64,000 bases of DNA from Bacteroidota bacterium (GCA_023413895.1 JAEZOU010000003.1:124001-188000); one strand, 5' to 3'. Counted from the first letter of the stretch, positions 17,401 through 24,912 are shown. The notes: a model not told the origin generated them from the sequence alone. Program-made: numbers and translations.

Positions 17401-18906
17401 GACCCCATTAGTACACAGATTCTACCCGTTACATTTTTTTCTGACTCTTCAAGCATAATAACAGAAAACCTTCTCGTTTGCTACAATGAAGACCTTCAAT
17501 TCCAAGCTCAATCTGCACTCTCCTTACCCTATTTTATCCAATGGTATGAAGATTCTTATTACACCCATCTCTTACAACAAGATACTATTAATTCAGCGAG
17601 TGAGTTTGCCACATATACTATTCCAACATTAACAAACGACACTACGCTATATCTTTACACATACAACGAAAACAACTGCCCCGTTAACAGTCAACTCATA
17701 AATCGTTGGATTAACATTTGTAACTGCAATACTACACTACAACGTGGAGAAAGTATTCGAGTATATGACTCTGGAGGAGAAAACCAAGAATACCAAAACA
17801 ACGAAAGCATAACACATACATTTACTTTCGATACTGCAGAACAGTTGTTGCTGCGCATCAACCAACAAGAGATAAACATAAACGACACACTGTTTATCTA
17901 TGCAGGAGGTGGAAACAGCACTATGCTAATCGCCCAATGCACAGATACAGCATCAAATCAATCCTACATTATCCCTAGTTCAACGGTTACATTAACATTC
18001 CGCTCGAACAATTTCATAACTGCAGAAGGTTGGAATATTGACATTATTTCCAATATCGCTTTAGCAGAAACGCACGCTGAAGTTGTACGATACCTCGACA
18101 CCGTAGACATTGAAACCTGTCAATCGGAAGTTCCATTCCACTATGAAGACTTCCAACATCTTGACGTAACGTCAAGTGGGGAGTTTACCTTTGACACACT
18201 TCTATTTTCACAAATGGGTTGCGACAGTATGGTACATTTACGGCTAAAAGTCTTACCTAATTCTACGAAAACAATTGACACCATAATCTGCGAAGGAAAA
18301 CATGTTTATATTGGTGATACCTCATTCCATCTCAACGGCATTTACAATCACCGTTTAGATGCAGCAAACGGATGCGATAGTATAATCACCCTCAACTTAC
18401 ACGTTGTAAATCGGAATAAAGAGATTTTTTCTTTATATGAGGATTTTTGCGATCAATACATGACTATTCTTAGTTTTGATAATGAGGGAGATGGAAGCAA
18501 TTTCGAATGGAGTACTGGCGAACAAACGCAAGAGATTACCGTTACACATCCTGGCACTTATACAGTAACCACCTCTATCCACGATTGTCCTGTAACTGGT
18601 TCTCTAACTATTCCTCACTGCGAATTCACATTACATCTGCCTAATGCTATCACTCCAGGCAATGGCGATGGACTAAATGACTATTTTTGTATTCATCCCA
18701 AACAGCAACTCATCATACAGAAATTAGAAGTCTTTATCTACACCCGCTGGGGAGATCTCGTATATCATTCTAAAGATAAAGACTTCAAGTGGAACGGTAG
18801 TAAAGGCGGGAAGATTTTCCATAACTCCACCTTTAGCTACGTCATCTATTGCACAGACTTAGAAGGGGCTGAATATTTGTACAAAGGCAGTCTATTTGTA
18901 TTTTAA
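14479..18906 (+). CDS. Large secreted surface protein with type IX secretion (gliding-type, type B) C-terminal domain
   Basis: A 1475-residue protein with a signal peptide cut near residue 19 (TQAQN). Most of it is a long series of beta-rich repeats with paired Cys and many Asn, Ser, Thr and Tyr. An Ig/PKD-like module with a TYSWTGPNGFTS core lies at about 815-895, and a CUB-like module (CNCNTTLQRGESI... FYIYAGGG-type, TLTFRSN) at about 1080-1192. Two short Cys-containing modules ending GCDSMVHLRLKV and GCDSIITLNLHV follow at about 1215-1310. The last 90 residues (from about 1387, LPNAITPGNGDGLNDYF, to YLYKGSLFVF) are the gliding-motility-associated sorting domain. By family knowledge it is exported by type IX secretion and fixed to the cell surface. 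Ligand unknown; an adhesin is plausible. Confidence 0.9.
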   Translation: MKKLILLLTYFLLFTFTQAQNAPFPYGVSIHTTIGDCYNNCGINISLINAQGATIPMNDSLHRPIDSVQYNLSQIQYYYRNRNFNSIFYSDSHEFVVEQGHYDVGVTGYIRIQNGTITSYQPIDTLIQNIEVSSTYQPLRASILANIAENNQNNYSNGHTIIRERSGNRNSLSCKDVGRIQLKIQDGKYPYFIDLICNGDTIRRKTFLERQHNGLDSNYADYKDFYTIDSLPAGNYRILIHDGCTYTLLLTHEVGLTTIDLSLLKFYPNYSSFGDSNIVRFRPDFNSHSNTIYNYYYPIFAEKYKYRFINPNLEDGGRDTTAWQPLSGNGTSVAYYDTIFSAHRYCDLYQQPITFQVWDFCDDDTASITLIPKIISTNPMVKKNTSYDPFEYDTCEYYSENLGYTIFYNSYDGYLRTYTSSNSTYMHFYTLPLYWVYRDSTTHQVIKTDTINSIFTSSHLTTEEVALWCNTDNYTLSLSRTLYDAKGCCLYSTYDTLRPLQPTTTPYGWGCDHHNFEELCEKTITIFNSIPTQFINYLSIQLIESPSQNRYNFSAIYSDSTWNFNLADTTINATVSNNGYTIILRGETLPSGRYIFACESHCGRDTLILNINTSRYAEYEWVEESVYEPYQICDKLYSSTMRYRIINYYMNSNTGEITTRTSTYTPQVELVSGDRNGFLATSQRVMFTIPGDYVIRTYFYHCGEVIERFDSIKFIKKIVDFEKAYAIICDTNTQAGMAFIRAKDGAQPYTYSIYSGPELTGTCLGTNQTGLFYNLNIDLGQEISALVIDSCGSSYSLNMITMSISQSSLVWFEEDLNDQGGCEGDTIHLSALPFSASTTYSWTGPNGFTSTSLDNSFYIPQDCPEGYFVVELHNTGCQFSVKDSILLQVMPAPQIFLSAPDSICAGEEIVLTLTHQGIGMLHYNLIQNSLSQEISHSYTANTDDTLQIPFIITANTQFYVTDAHDSQCPARFLQDPISTQILPVTFFSDSSSIITENLLVCYNEDLQFQAQSALSLPYFIQWYEDSYYTHLLQQDTINSASEFATYTIPTLTNDTTLYLYTYNENNCPVNSQLINRWINICNCNTTLQRGESIRVYDSGGENQEYQNNESITHTFTFDTAEQLLLRINQQEININDTLFIYAGGGNSTMLIAQCTDTASNQSYIIPSSTVTLTFRSNNFITAEGWNIDIISNIALAETHAEVVRYLDTVDIETCQSEVPFHYEDFQHLDVTSSGEFTFDTLLFSQMGCDSMVHLRLKVLPNSTKTIDTIICEGKHVYIGDTSFHLNGIYNHRLDAANGCDSIITLNLHVVNRNKEIFSLYEDFCDQYMTILSFDNEGDGSNFEWSTGEQTQEITVTHPGTYTVTTSIHDCPVTGSLTIPHCEFTLHLPNAITPGNGDGLNDYFCIHPKQQLIIQKLEVFIYTRWGDLVYHSKDKDFKWNGSKGGKIFHNSTFSYVIYCTDLEGAEYLYKGSLFVF

Positions 18907-18988
18907 TTTATTTTGGGGATACTTCCGAAATAACTGCCGACCTTCCGTTTTATTATTGCATCAAACTAATATCAGTGGATAAACAATA

Positions 18989-19019
18989 AAAGGAGGGAAT
19001 GTTTCCATTTCCCTCCTTT
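18989..19019 (-). terminator. Terminator of the tmRNA gene
   Basis: AAAGGAGGGAA (18989-18999) and TTCCCTCCTTT (19009-19019) form an 11-base-pair hairpin. On the minus strand it starts just after the tmRNA 3' end and is followed by T-rich sequence. It may also stop transcription of the plus-strand cargo gene. Confidence 0.85.
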
Positions 19020-19021
19020 CG

Positions 19022-19405
19022 TGGAGCCGGCGGGAGTCGAACCCGCGTCCAAACCTGCTGCAAAAATGCTTTCTACACGTTTAGTCTGAGTTTAATTGTC
19101 GGCGACATCTGGTACTCGACCAACCAAAATGTTCGCTTATCTTCTAAAGTTTCGCTTACGCCTCGAAGCCGACGCTTGCTATTCGATCTTTTACGATGCT
19201 TCGTACCAGACGCTGATCGACTGAGCTTCTGGGGAAACATCCAAAACTACAGACCTTGTCTGTGCTTCGGAATTCGCGCAATTAAGCGGCGAATGCATAA
19301 GAGTTGCCATTTATTGGCTAAGAGAGTTAGTTTTTAACGGAACCATCTCACAACCTCCGACGTGCTTACAAATCCACACACACGCTGTCAAAACCAAACG
19401 ACCCC
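19022..19405 (-). ncRNA. ssrA: Transfer-messenger RNA (tmRNA)
   Basis: This 384-base RNA frees stalled ribosomes and tags the unfinished protein. The 5' end GGGGTCG (19405 downward) pairs over seven positions with the 3' end CGGCTCC, followed by discriminator A at 19022. The T arm GCGGG-TTCGACT-CCCGC and the 5' TTTGGTTTTGACAGC block are typical. CCA is not encoded (the next bases are CG), so it must be added. The tag frame at 19282-19308 reads GGC AAC TCT TAT GCA TTC GCC GCT TAA, that is Gly-Asn-Ser-Tyr-Ala-Phe-Ala-Ala. The 5' end is only 4 bases from the upstream stop codon, with no TAnnTTTG nearby. Confidence 0.95.
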
Positions 19406-19409
19406 AAGT

Positions 19410-19808
19410 CTAGTTATTTCCCAGCACTTTACCTTTATTCCATAGGATAACCCTATAGGTTATAGCATTGGAATTTACAGTAATAAATTTATCTATACTG
19501 CCTGGATGCTCTGCCGTATATTTAACCTTGATAACACCTTTCTTACCTGGCATTACCGGTGCCTTAGACCATTCAATTTCTGTACAATCACAATTAGAAA
19601 CCACATTATACAAAATCAATGGTTCTGTACCTACATTTGTATATGTATATGAAAATTCACGAACTTCACCAATCTTTAATTCACCAATCTGATGTTCCTT
19701 CTTATCAAATTTGATTTCTGGTCCTTTAACATTAGTCTTTGGCGCATTTTGTGCTAATATATTGCCACAAACAAAAGCACAAAGCAATAAAACCCATACC
19801 TTTTTCAT
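19410..19808 (-). CDS. DUF1573 secreted protein (first of a pair)
   Basis: A 132-residue protein with a signal peptide ending at LAQN (about residue 20) and a single DUF1573 domain, a beta-sandwich of the ASH/MSP type. The family core GEVREFSYTYTNVGTEPLILYNVVSNCDCTEIEW and the later PGKKGVIKVKYTAEHPGS are clear. Two Cys (C-D-C) occupy the conserved spot. The proteins are periplasmic or surface-exposed in Bacteroidota and their function is unknown. It lies next to a longer paralogue, separated by 37 bases. The tmRNA gene starts 4 bases past its stop, so a read-through transcript is likely. Confidence 0.85.
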   Translation of the reverse strand: MKKVWVLLLCAFVCGNILAQNAPKTNVKGPEIKFDKKEHQIGELKIGEVREFSYTYTNVGTEPLILYNVVSNCDCTEIEWSKAPVMPGKKGVIKVKYTAEHPGSIDKFITVNSNAITYRVILWNKGKVLGNN

Positions 19809-19845
19809 AAGTTCAAATTTTAATTGTACAACAATGATTATTATT

Positions 19846-20349
19846 TTATTTTAATACAGGATCCGCATTGTACATAGGACTAGTATTGTTTTGTGGAACG
19901 GCTTCCTTTGGTGCAGGGCTAACGTTTCCTGTAATTTTTAAAGTAACTCGCGTTCCTACATTTGAGTCTACATAAACCGCCTTACTTATAGCTCCCAAAC
20001 GTTGCGTGTTGTATGTAACTTTAATTTTTCCTTTTTCACCTGGAGCAATAGGTTCTTTGGGCCAATTAGGAACAGTACATCCGCAAGAAGAGGAACAATT
20101 GGTAAGAATCAAGTCTGCTTTACCTGTATTTTTAAACTCAAAATAACAAGTTCCATCTGCACCTTGAACAATTTCACCATAATCATAAACCATTTTTTCA
20201 AAAGTTATTTCAGGAAGTTTTTCACCATTTTTCTTCTCTTTAACTTCCTCTTTTTTTACAGGTTTAGCGTCCTGTTTTTGAAATTTATTTTGCGCACTTA
20301 AAGAGAGCGTAAAAAAAGCAATAAAAGTTAAAACAAAAAACTTTTTCAT
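19846..20349 (-). CDS. DUF1573 secreted protein (second of a pair)
   Basis: A 167-residue paralogue of the downstream neighbour. It has a signal peptide (cut near LSAQN), then a highly charged linker of Lys, Glu and Pro (about residues 25-45), then the DUF1573 domain: DYGEIVQGADGTCYFEFKNTG, the Cys-rich NCSSSCGCT site, and PGEKGKIKVTYNTQRLG. A Pro/Asn-rich tail follows. The charged linker may hold the domain away from a membrane or the cell wall; that is inference. The pair is probably an old tandem duplication. Confidence 0.85.
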   Translation of the reverse strand: MKKFFVLTFIAFFTLSLSAQNKFQKQDAKPVKKEEVKEKKNGEKLPEITFEKMVYDYGEIVQGADGTCYFEFKNTGKADLILTNCSSSCGCTVPNWPKEPIAPGEKGKIKVTYNTQRLGAISKAVYVDSNVGTRVTLKITGNVSPAPKEAVPQNNTSPMYNADPVLK

Positions 20350-20414
20350 ATCTATTGATTTTTATTCATTAAAGTATTTCAAACATTTTTTTGACATTTA
20401 AAAGATTAGAAAGT

Positions 20415-20837
20415 TTAAGCGCGTGACAGGAAAAAACGGATTGCCAAATCGTAACCTTTCAACCCTAATCCTGAAATCGTTCCGATACAAGCAGAAGATA
20501 CTTGAGAATGCCGACGAAAGGCCTCGCGATTATACACATTAGAGATGTGAACCTCAATAGCAGTTGCCTTTACTGCTCGTAACGCATCTGCAAGAACAAC
20601 AGAGGTATGGGTAAACGCACCTGGATTAATCACAATTCCATCTGCATCTCCATTTTGATGAATAAGTTGCACTAACTCGTCTAACGAATCTGTCTGAAAA
20701 GCTAACAATTCAATATTTTCAAAATTAGATTTTATCTCTTGAAAATACTCTTCGAAAGATTGCGTTCCATAAAGATTGACTTCACGCGTACCTAAACAAC
20801 CTAAATTTACTCCATTAAGAATTGCTATCTTCATCAT
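20415..20837 (-). CDS. aroQ: 3-dehydroquinate dehydratase, type II
   Basis: A 140-residue protein, normal length for the dodecameric type II enzyme that dehydrates 3-dehydroquinate to 3-dehydroshikimate in aromatic biosynthesis. Motifs: NGVNLGCLGTRE at residues 8-19 with the catalytic Tyr at 23, INPGAFTHTS with the substrate-binding Asn, and EVHISN with the catalytic His. The usual NGPNLNxLG has become NGVNLGCLG, so proline is replaced by valine. Two Met codons begin the frame; the first overlaps the upstream DivIC-like gene by one base. The upstream step enzyme, AroB, is encoded 14 kb away in this window. Confidence 0.93.
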   Translation of the reverse strand: MMKIAILNGVNLGCLGTREVNLYGTQSFEEYFQEIKSNFENIELLAFQTDSLDELVQLIHQNGDADGIVINPGAFTHTSVVLADALRAVKATAIEVHISNVYNREAFRRHSQVSSACIGTISGLGLKGYDLAIRFFLSRA

Positions 20838-21118
20838 TATTCTGTTACAATAATAAAAACATCTTCATTAGGTTTTTGCAAATCTAACTCTTCACGAATA
20901 AATTGTTCTCTCAAATTAGAATCTTTTTCCAAAGCAGCTTTGGTGTAAACTTTATCAATTTCTTCCTGTTTTTCAACAATTTTCTTCTCCACATACTTAA
21001 TCTCTTTGTTTAATTCACGATGTTTTTTTAGATTATTATCTGAAAAGCACAAGTAGGATAGGAACACCACCAAGGTGAGTGCGTATATGATTATGAAGAA
21101 CTTTCTGTTGAAATTCAT
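20837..21118 (-). CDS. FtsB/DivIC-like septum formation protein
   Basis: A 93-residue bitopic membrane protein: a short basic N terminus, one membrane segment (about residues 6-26), then a coiled coil of Lys/Glu heptads (about 30-72) and a short tail containing LREQFIREELDLQKPNEDVFIIV, the family's C-terminal signature. FtsB/DivIC joins FtsL and FtsQ/DivIB to activate septal wall synthesis. It lies 6 bases after ribonuclease Y and overlaps aroQ by one base. Together with ZapA and the coiled-coil gene upstream it gives this segment a cell-division theme. Confidence 0.85.
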   Translation of the reverse strand: MNFNRKFFIIIYALTLVVFLSYLCFSDNNLKKHRELNKEIKYVEKKIVEKQEEIDKVYTKAALEKDSNLREQFIREELDLQKPNEDVFIIVTE

Positions 21119-21124
21119 ATCAAA

Positions 21125-22687
21125 CTATCTTGCGTAATTTACTGAACGTGTTTCACGGATAACGGTAATCTTGATTTGACCAGGATAGGTCATATCATTT
21201 TGAATCTTCTTGGACAAATCGAATGATATTTGGGTTGCTTGTTCATCAGTAACCTTCTCTGCTGCCACAATAACACGCAACTCACGTCCAGCCTGAATTG
21301 CATATGTTTTCATTACACCTGGATAGGTCATAGCAATCTCTTCAAGGTCATTTACCCGTTTAATGTAAGCCTCTACTACTTCGCGACGGGCTCCTGGGCG
21401 GGCTCCTGAAATTGCATCACAAACCTGAACGAGTGGAGCATATAGATTATTCATTTCAATTTCATCGTGGTGAGCACCAATTGCATTAATAATTTCTGCT
21501 CTTTCTTTATACTGCTCAGCTAACTGCGCACCATAGATAGCGTGTGGTAATTCAGGCTCATTATCAGGCACTTTACCAATATCGTGAAGAAGACCAGCAC
21601 GTTTTGCAATTTTGGGATTAAGTCCCAATTCAGCGGCCATAATAGCACAAAGATTAGCCACTTCTTTAGAGTGTTGCAAAAGGTTTTGTCCGTATGATGA
21701 ACGATAACGCATTTTCCCGACTAAACGCATCAAATCGCCGTGCATATTGTGTATTCCCAAATCGATGCAAGCTCTCTTACCTAATTCTGCAATTTCTTGT
21801 TCAATTTGTTTCTTTGTTTTTGCAACAACTTCTTCGATACGTGCGGGGTGGATACGACCATCGGCCACCAATTTTCCCAAGGATAAGCGAGCGATTTCGC
21901 GTCTTACGGGATCAAAACTTGAAAGCAAAATTGCGTCAGGAGAATCATCAATAATTACATCAACCCCCGTAAGATTCTCCAACGTTCTAATATTTCGACC
22001 TTCTCGACCGATAATTCTACCCTTAATTTCATCATTTTCAATATTAAAAACGGAAACCGTATTCTCCAAAGCTGCTTCAACACCAGTTCTTTGGATAGAT
22101 TTTATCACCAATTTTTTAGCTTCAAAAGCTGCAGAGGTTTTTGCTTCGTCAATAATATCTTTAACGAGGACGCTAGCTTCTGCGCGAGCTTCTTCTTGCA
22201 TCAAATTGATAAGTTGTTCTTTCGCTTGTTGAGCAGTTAGTTCAGCTATTGACTCCAATTTTGCTTTTTGGATAGCGGTTTGCTTATTGAGTTCCTCTTG
22301 TTTAGCGTTAGTAGCTTCAATTTGACGATTCAAGTTTTCTTTCAAAGCATTAGCTTCACTATGTTTTTTGTTTAAATCTTCAAGTTTTTGATTTAAAGTT
22401 TGTTCTTTTTGTTTAATTCTGTTTTCAGCGGCTGCAATTTGTTGATTTTTTTCGTTAATAGTTTTTTCGTGGTCACTTTTCAGTTGTAAAAACTTTTCTT
22501 TGGCTTGAAGGATTTTCTCTTTTTTTACGAGTTCTGCATCTTCGCGTGCTTTTTTCAATGTATTTTCGGCATCTTGTAAAATAGCCTCACCTTTTTTAGA
22601 GAGGGCTTTTTTGAGAATAGTATGTGATATCACTAATCCGACTCCTACGCCGACAATAATTCCGACAATTATTAATATAGCATTCAT
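21125..22687 (-). CDS. rny: Ribonuclease Y
   Basis: A 520-residue membrane-anchored endoribonuclease that starts mRNA decay. In order: one N-terminal membrane helix (about residues 3-22), a long Lys/Glu/Gln-rich coiled coil (about 30-165), a KH RNA-binding domain with GRIIGREGRNIRTLE (about 215-229), and an HD hydrolase domain with LLHDIGKVPD (about 365-374). The length matches the family (about 510-520). It has 53 bases between its start and the 3' end of the 6S RNA upstream. It is followed at 6 bases by the DivIC-like gene. Confidence 0.96.
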   Translation of the reverse strand: MNAILIIVGIIVGVGVGLVISHTILKKALSKKGEAILQDAENTLKKAREDAELVKKEKILQAKEKFLQLKSDHEKTINEKNQQIAAAENRIKQKEQTLNQKLEDLNKKHSEANALKENLNRQIEATNAKQEELNKQTAIQKAKLESIAELTAQQAKEQLINLMQEEARAEASVLVKDIIDEAKTSAAFEAKKLVIKSIQRTGVEAALENTVSVFNIENDEIKGRIIGREGRNIRTLENLTGVDVIIDDSPDAILLSSFDPVRREIARLSLGKLVADGRIHPARIEEVVAKTKKQIEQEIAELGKRACIDLGIHNMHGDLMRLVGKMRYRSSYGQNLLQHSKEVANLCAIMAAELGLNPKIAKRAGLLHDIGKVPDNEPELPHAIYGAQLAEQYKERAEIINAIGAHHDEIEMNNLYAPLVQVCDAISGARPGARREVVEAYIKRVNDLEEIAMTYPGVMKTYAIQAGRELRVIVAAEKVTDEQATQISFDLSKKIQNDMTYPGQIKITVIRETRSVNYAR

Positions 22688-22740
22688 AAATGGTAATTTA
22701 GTTTATTATATAGTTAATTTAATTTACAAAAATAAAAACC

Positions 22741-22928
22741 GCACTGTCCTGAATAGGGTTTCGATAAACTCCTAATTATCACGTTGAAGGTGCCACCACA
22801 CCTCGAAAGTCCACGGACGTAAAAGTCATGCAATAAAGCATTTAGGCCTTTTCTTAATGCGGTTGAGCTTAACCTTCTATTATTTTCTGTTGAGTTTAAC
22901 AAACGTTAAGCAGACAATGCGGGATATT
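22741..22928 (-). ncRNA. ssrS: 6S RNA
   Basis: On the minus strand this is an RNA of about 180-188 bases lying between zapA and rny. Its ends pair: CCGCATTGTC (about 22922-22913) with GACAGTGCGG (about 22748-22739), a 10-base-pair closing stem, followed by a T-rich stop (GGTTTTTATTTTTG). The interior can be drawn as one long interrupted rod, the plan of 6S RNA, which mimics an open promoter and binds RNA polymerase holoenzyme. In gamma-proteobacteria ssrS also sits beside zapA. A near-consensus -7 element (GTTCTTTG) is just upstream. The call rests on closing stem, length and position, not on a covariance search. Confidence 0.75.
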
Positions 22929-22934
22929 TTTTTT

Positions 22935-22942
22935 CAAAGAAC
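22935..22942 (-). promoter_or_regulatory. Probable -7 promoter element for 6S RNA
   Basis: GTTCTTTG on the minus strand keeps the TTTG half of TAnnTTTG but has GT in place of TA. It would start an RNA near 22928, which fits the closing stem of the 6S RNA. Confidence 0.4.
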
Positions 22943-22944
22943 GT

Positions 22945-23241
22945 CTAATCAATGTTTAACTTTTCTGACAACTCCTTGAGTTGCTGCATTTTAGGAATCA
23001 AATCCTCCTTATACTCCTCTAAAATCTCCTCTGTATCAATTCCTCTTACTACAAAATCAAGCAAGATTTTTGCGAATATATCTTGATGATCTTTATATTT
23101 CCAAGTTCGAGCAAAGTTATAAAATCTCTCATTGATTCTTTTCTCGGCTTCTTTATAGTATCTTTCCCACTCCTTATCTATCTCCAACTCAACTTCTTGT
23201 TGAGCTAATACCAATCTTAACTTTATTCTACTTTCTTCCAT
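22945..23241 (-). CDS. zapA: Cell division protein ZapA-like
   Basis: A 98-residue protein of the ZapA family, which binds and bundles FtsZ at midcell. The short N-terminal beta strands (IKLRLVLAQQEVELEID) are followed by an E-WERYYKEAEKRINER helix, a DIFAKILLDF stretch typical of the family, and a C-terminal coiled coil. Its first 19 bases overlap the upstream coiled-coil gene, so the two are translated together. The 6S RNA gene follows directly. Confidence 0.8.
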   Translation of the reverse strand: MEESRIKLRLVLAQQEVELEIDKEWERYYKEAEKRINERFYNFARTWKYKDHQDIFAKILLDFVVRGIDTEEILEEYKEDLIPKMQQLKELSEKLNID

Positions 23242-23534
23242 TCCATTCTATTTAGAAGCTCGATACAATTATCTATCTCCCGCACGTATTCATTAATTTT
23301 CTTTATAGTCTCTTTCTTATCTTCTTTATATAAAACCGTATTCGTAATAGTTAGTAATTTATGTTTTTCCTTCAATGATAGCAATTCGTTTTGTAACCTT
23401 TCTATCTCTTTATTTTGCTCCTCAATCTCCTCTTTCAACTTTCTATTTTCCTCTGATTTTTCAGCAATTAGCGCAACGGCTTGCTTAATATTATGCTCAA
23501 TATCGCTATACAAAGAGAGAAACGACGCCATCAT
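23223..23534 (-). CDS. Coiled-coil protein upstream of zapA (ZapB-like)
   Basis: A 103-residue protein made mostly of one long coiled coil rich in Glu, Lys, Leu and Asn (about residues 20-65), then a shorter helical tail. There is no signal peptide or membrane segment, so it is cytoplasmic. Its overlap with zapA and its shape suggest a division-related partner like ZapB. Sequence alone cannot show this, because coiled coils of this kind look alike. Confidence 0.6.
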   Translation of the reverse strand: MMASFLSLYSDIEHNIKQAVALIAEKSEENRKLKEEIEEQNKEIERLQNELLSLKEKHKLLTITNTVLYKEDKKETIKKINEYVREIDNCIELLNRMEWKKVE

Positions 23535-23548
23535 TCAAAATTTGGTTG

Positions 23549-23556
23549 CAAAGATA
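23549..23556 (-). promoter_or_regulatory. -7 promoter element for the coiled-coil/zapA unit
   Basis: TATCTTTG on the minus strand, perfect TAnnTTTG, 14 bases before the start codon at 23534. Confidence 0.65.
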
Positions 23557-23649
23557 TGAAATTATCTTATATAATTTTGCTATTTTCTGTTTTTTTTACC
23601 TTAACTTAAAAACTATTCCCTATGATTCTATTTAAAAGTCAGTTACGAT

Positions 23650-24324
23650 TTAGAAAATAAAAACAGAGGGGTTATTGCGCACAATTAGATAAGAGATGTA
23701 TGCTGAAAAGGAGAAAAAGAGAAATGCCCACAGGAATGCAGGAACTCGTGTAAACTTTTTCAGCAAAGTAGCATCGCCAGCATTAGCGGGAGATTTTATT
23801 GATAAATAAAGGATAACAAACGATGAAGTCAATGAATCAATAGTCATAAAAGTTGCGTAAAGTAGTGCTGCAATTTGGAAATACGTTTCATTTCCTAAAT
23901 AGATTAAGTACGCATTAAGAGCAGCAAAAAGTAGTACCCAAACAAATCCGTAAAGATTTCTAATCCAGAGGAGTAGAACAACAAGGTAAAAGATTAAGAT
24001 TCCCCAAACAATTCCATAGAAATAACCTACAGCATAAAGTTTAAAGATACAATAAGCCACAACAGCAGAAAAGGGATATCCTACAATAGCAACACAGAAA
24101 TTTGGGAATTTACCTTTGCACTGGGTGGTAGTTGCTCCTGAAGAATCTTGAAAGATCTCAATTTTGTGCACTTTTCCCTCCATCAGTAGCGCCATCAATG
24201 CGTGCCCAGCTTCGTGAACTACTGTATTGATTACATTAAACCACTTTCCTACTACTGGAACACGGGGCAGTAGAAGCGCCAAAATAATAAAAAGATAGAC
24301 TAAGGGAAAAGATCCTATCGTCAT
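23650..24324 (-). CDS. M50-type membrane metalloprotease-like protein
   Basis: A 224-residue integral membrane protein with the zinc site HEAGH at residues 37-41 at the end of the first membrane segment, followed by five or so more hydrophobic segments. It belongs to the short M50B-like group (peptidase M50B-like family), related to site-2 proteases but without PDZ domains. Whether it is a working protease is not known for this group. It is the last gene of a run starting at kdsA and lies 5 bases after a lipoprotein gene. Confidence 0.75.
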   Translation of the reverse strand: MTIGSFPLVYLFIILALLLPRVPVVGKWFNVINTVVHEAGHALMALLMEGKVHKIEIFQDSSGATTTQCKGKFPNFCVAIVGYPFSAVVAYCIFKLYAVGYFYGIVWGILIFYLVVLLLWIRNLYGFVWVLLFAALNAYLIYLGNETYFQIAALLYATFMTIDSLTSSFVILYLSIKSPANAGDATLLKKFTRVPAFLWAFLFFSFSAYISYLIVRNNPSVFIF

Positions 24325-24329
24325 TTGAG

Positions 24330-24896
24330 TTAATTTCGGTTTACCAATACCTCTTTATAGTTTGAGGAGTTATCAAAAGCAATTTCATTCAAAACCACTC
24401 TCAACGGCGAAATGCGCACTTCGGATTGTTGTTGATTATAACGATCTGATGCATTGAACATTTGAAGATAGAAATCACCTGAAAATTGTTGTTCCTCATT
24501 ATCTACTTCTTCAATCTTCAAACAACCAGAATGTACCCACCAATCGCCATGTTGTTCGTAACCATCGCTCACCTCTTGCGTTTCGTAATATTCAATAAAA
24601 CGAACTGCATTAGGATTTGCCATGATATTATAATCATACTCATTCACCAATTGGTCATTCTCTTTTAATTCAATTTGCAAATAGAGATAAGGCATTTGGA
24701 AAGGCTCATTTTTAAAAGCATATAGACTTAACAAGCTATCGTTATGCACCGTAATGTAGTGAGATGCCGTCCAAGGTTCCTCATTCGCCCAAAAGATAGT
24801 TACCCCTTTACCATATTTTTCTGGGTCATCAATTTTATTGCATGCAGTTCCTAATAAAACCACAAAAGAAATAATCACAAACAATTTTAATTTCAT
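24330..24896 (-). CDS. Lipoprotein, function unknown
   Basis: A 188-residue protein with a lipoprotein signal (LLGTAC, cysteine at about residue 19). The mature chain is acidic and rich in Asn, Glu, Trp and Tyr, with beta-strand-like segments such as YLYLQIELKEND and FSGDFYLQMFN. No family recognised. Its position between the DUF748 protein (16 bases upstream) and the M50-like protein (5 bases downstream) suggests an envelope role. Confidence 0.65.
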   Translation of the reverse strand: MKLKLFVIISFVVLLGTACNKIDDPEKYGKGVTIFWANEEPWTASHYITVHNDSLLSLYAFKNEPFQMPYLYLQIELKENDQLVNEYDYNIMANPNAVRFIEYYETQEVSDGYEQHGDWWVHSGCLKIEEVDNEEQQFSGDFYLQMFNASDRYNQQQSEVRISPLRVVLNEIAFDNSSNYKEVLVNRN

Positions 24897-24912
24897 ATCA
24901 TTAAATTTTACA

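Noticed and set aside
18999..19337. 112-codon plus-strand frame over the tmRNA
   Set aside because: It covers the terminator and the tmRNA, whose acceptor stem, T arm and tag frame explain the sequence.
21747..22232. 161-codon plus-strand frame inside ribonuclease Y
   Set aside because: Antisense to a conserved gene, with no start signals or family features.
22714..22902. 62-codon minus-strand frame between zapA and rny
   Set aside because: It falls within the 6S RNA, whose closing stem and T-rich end are a better account.
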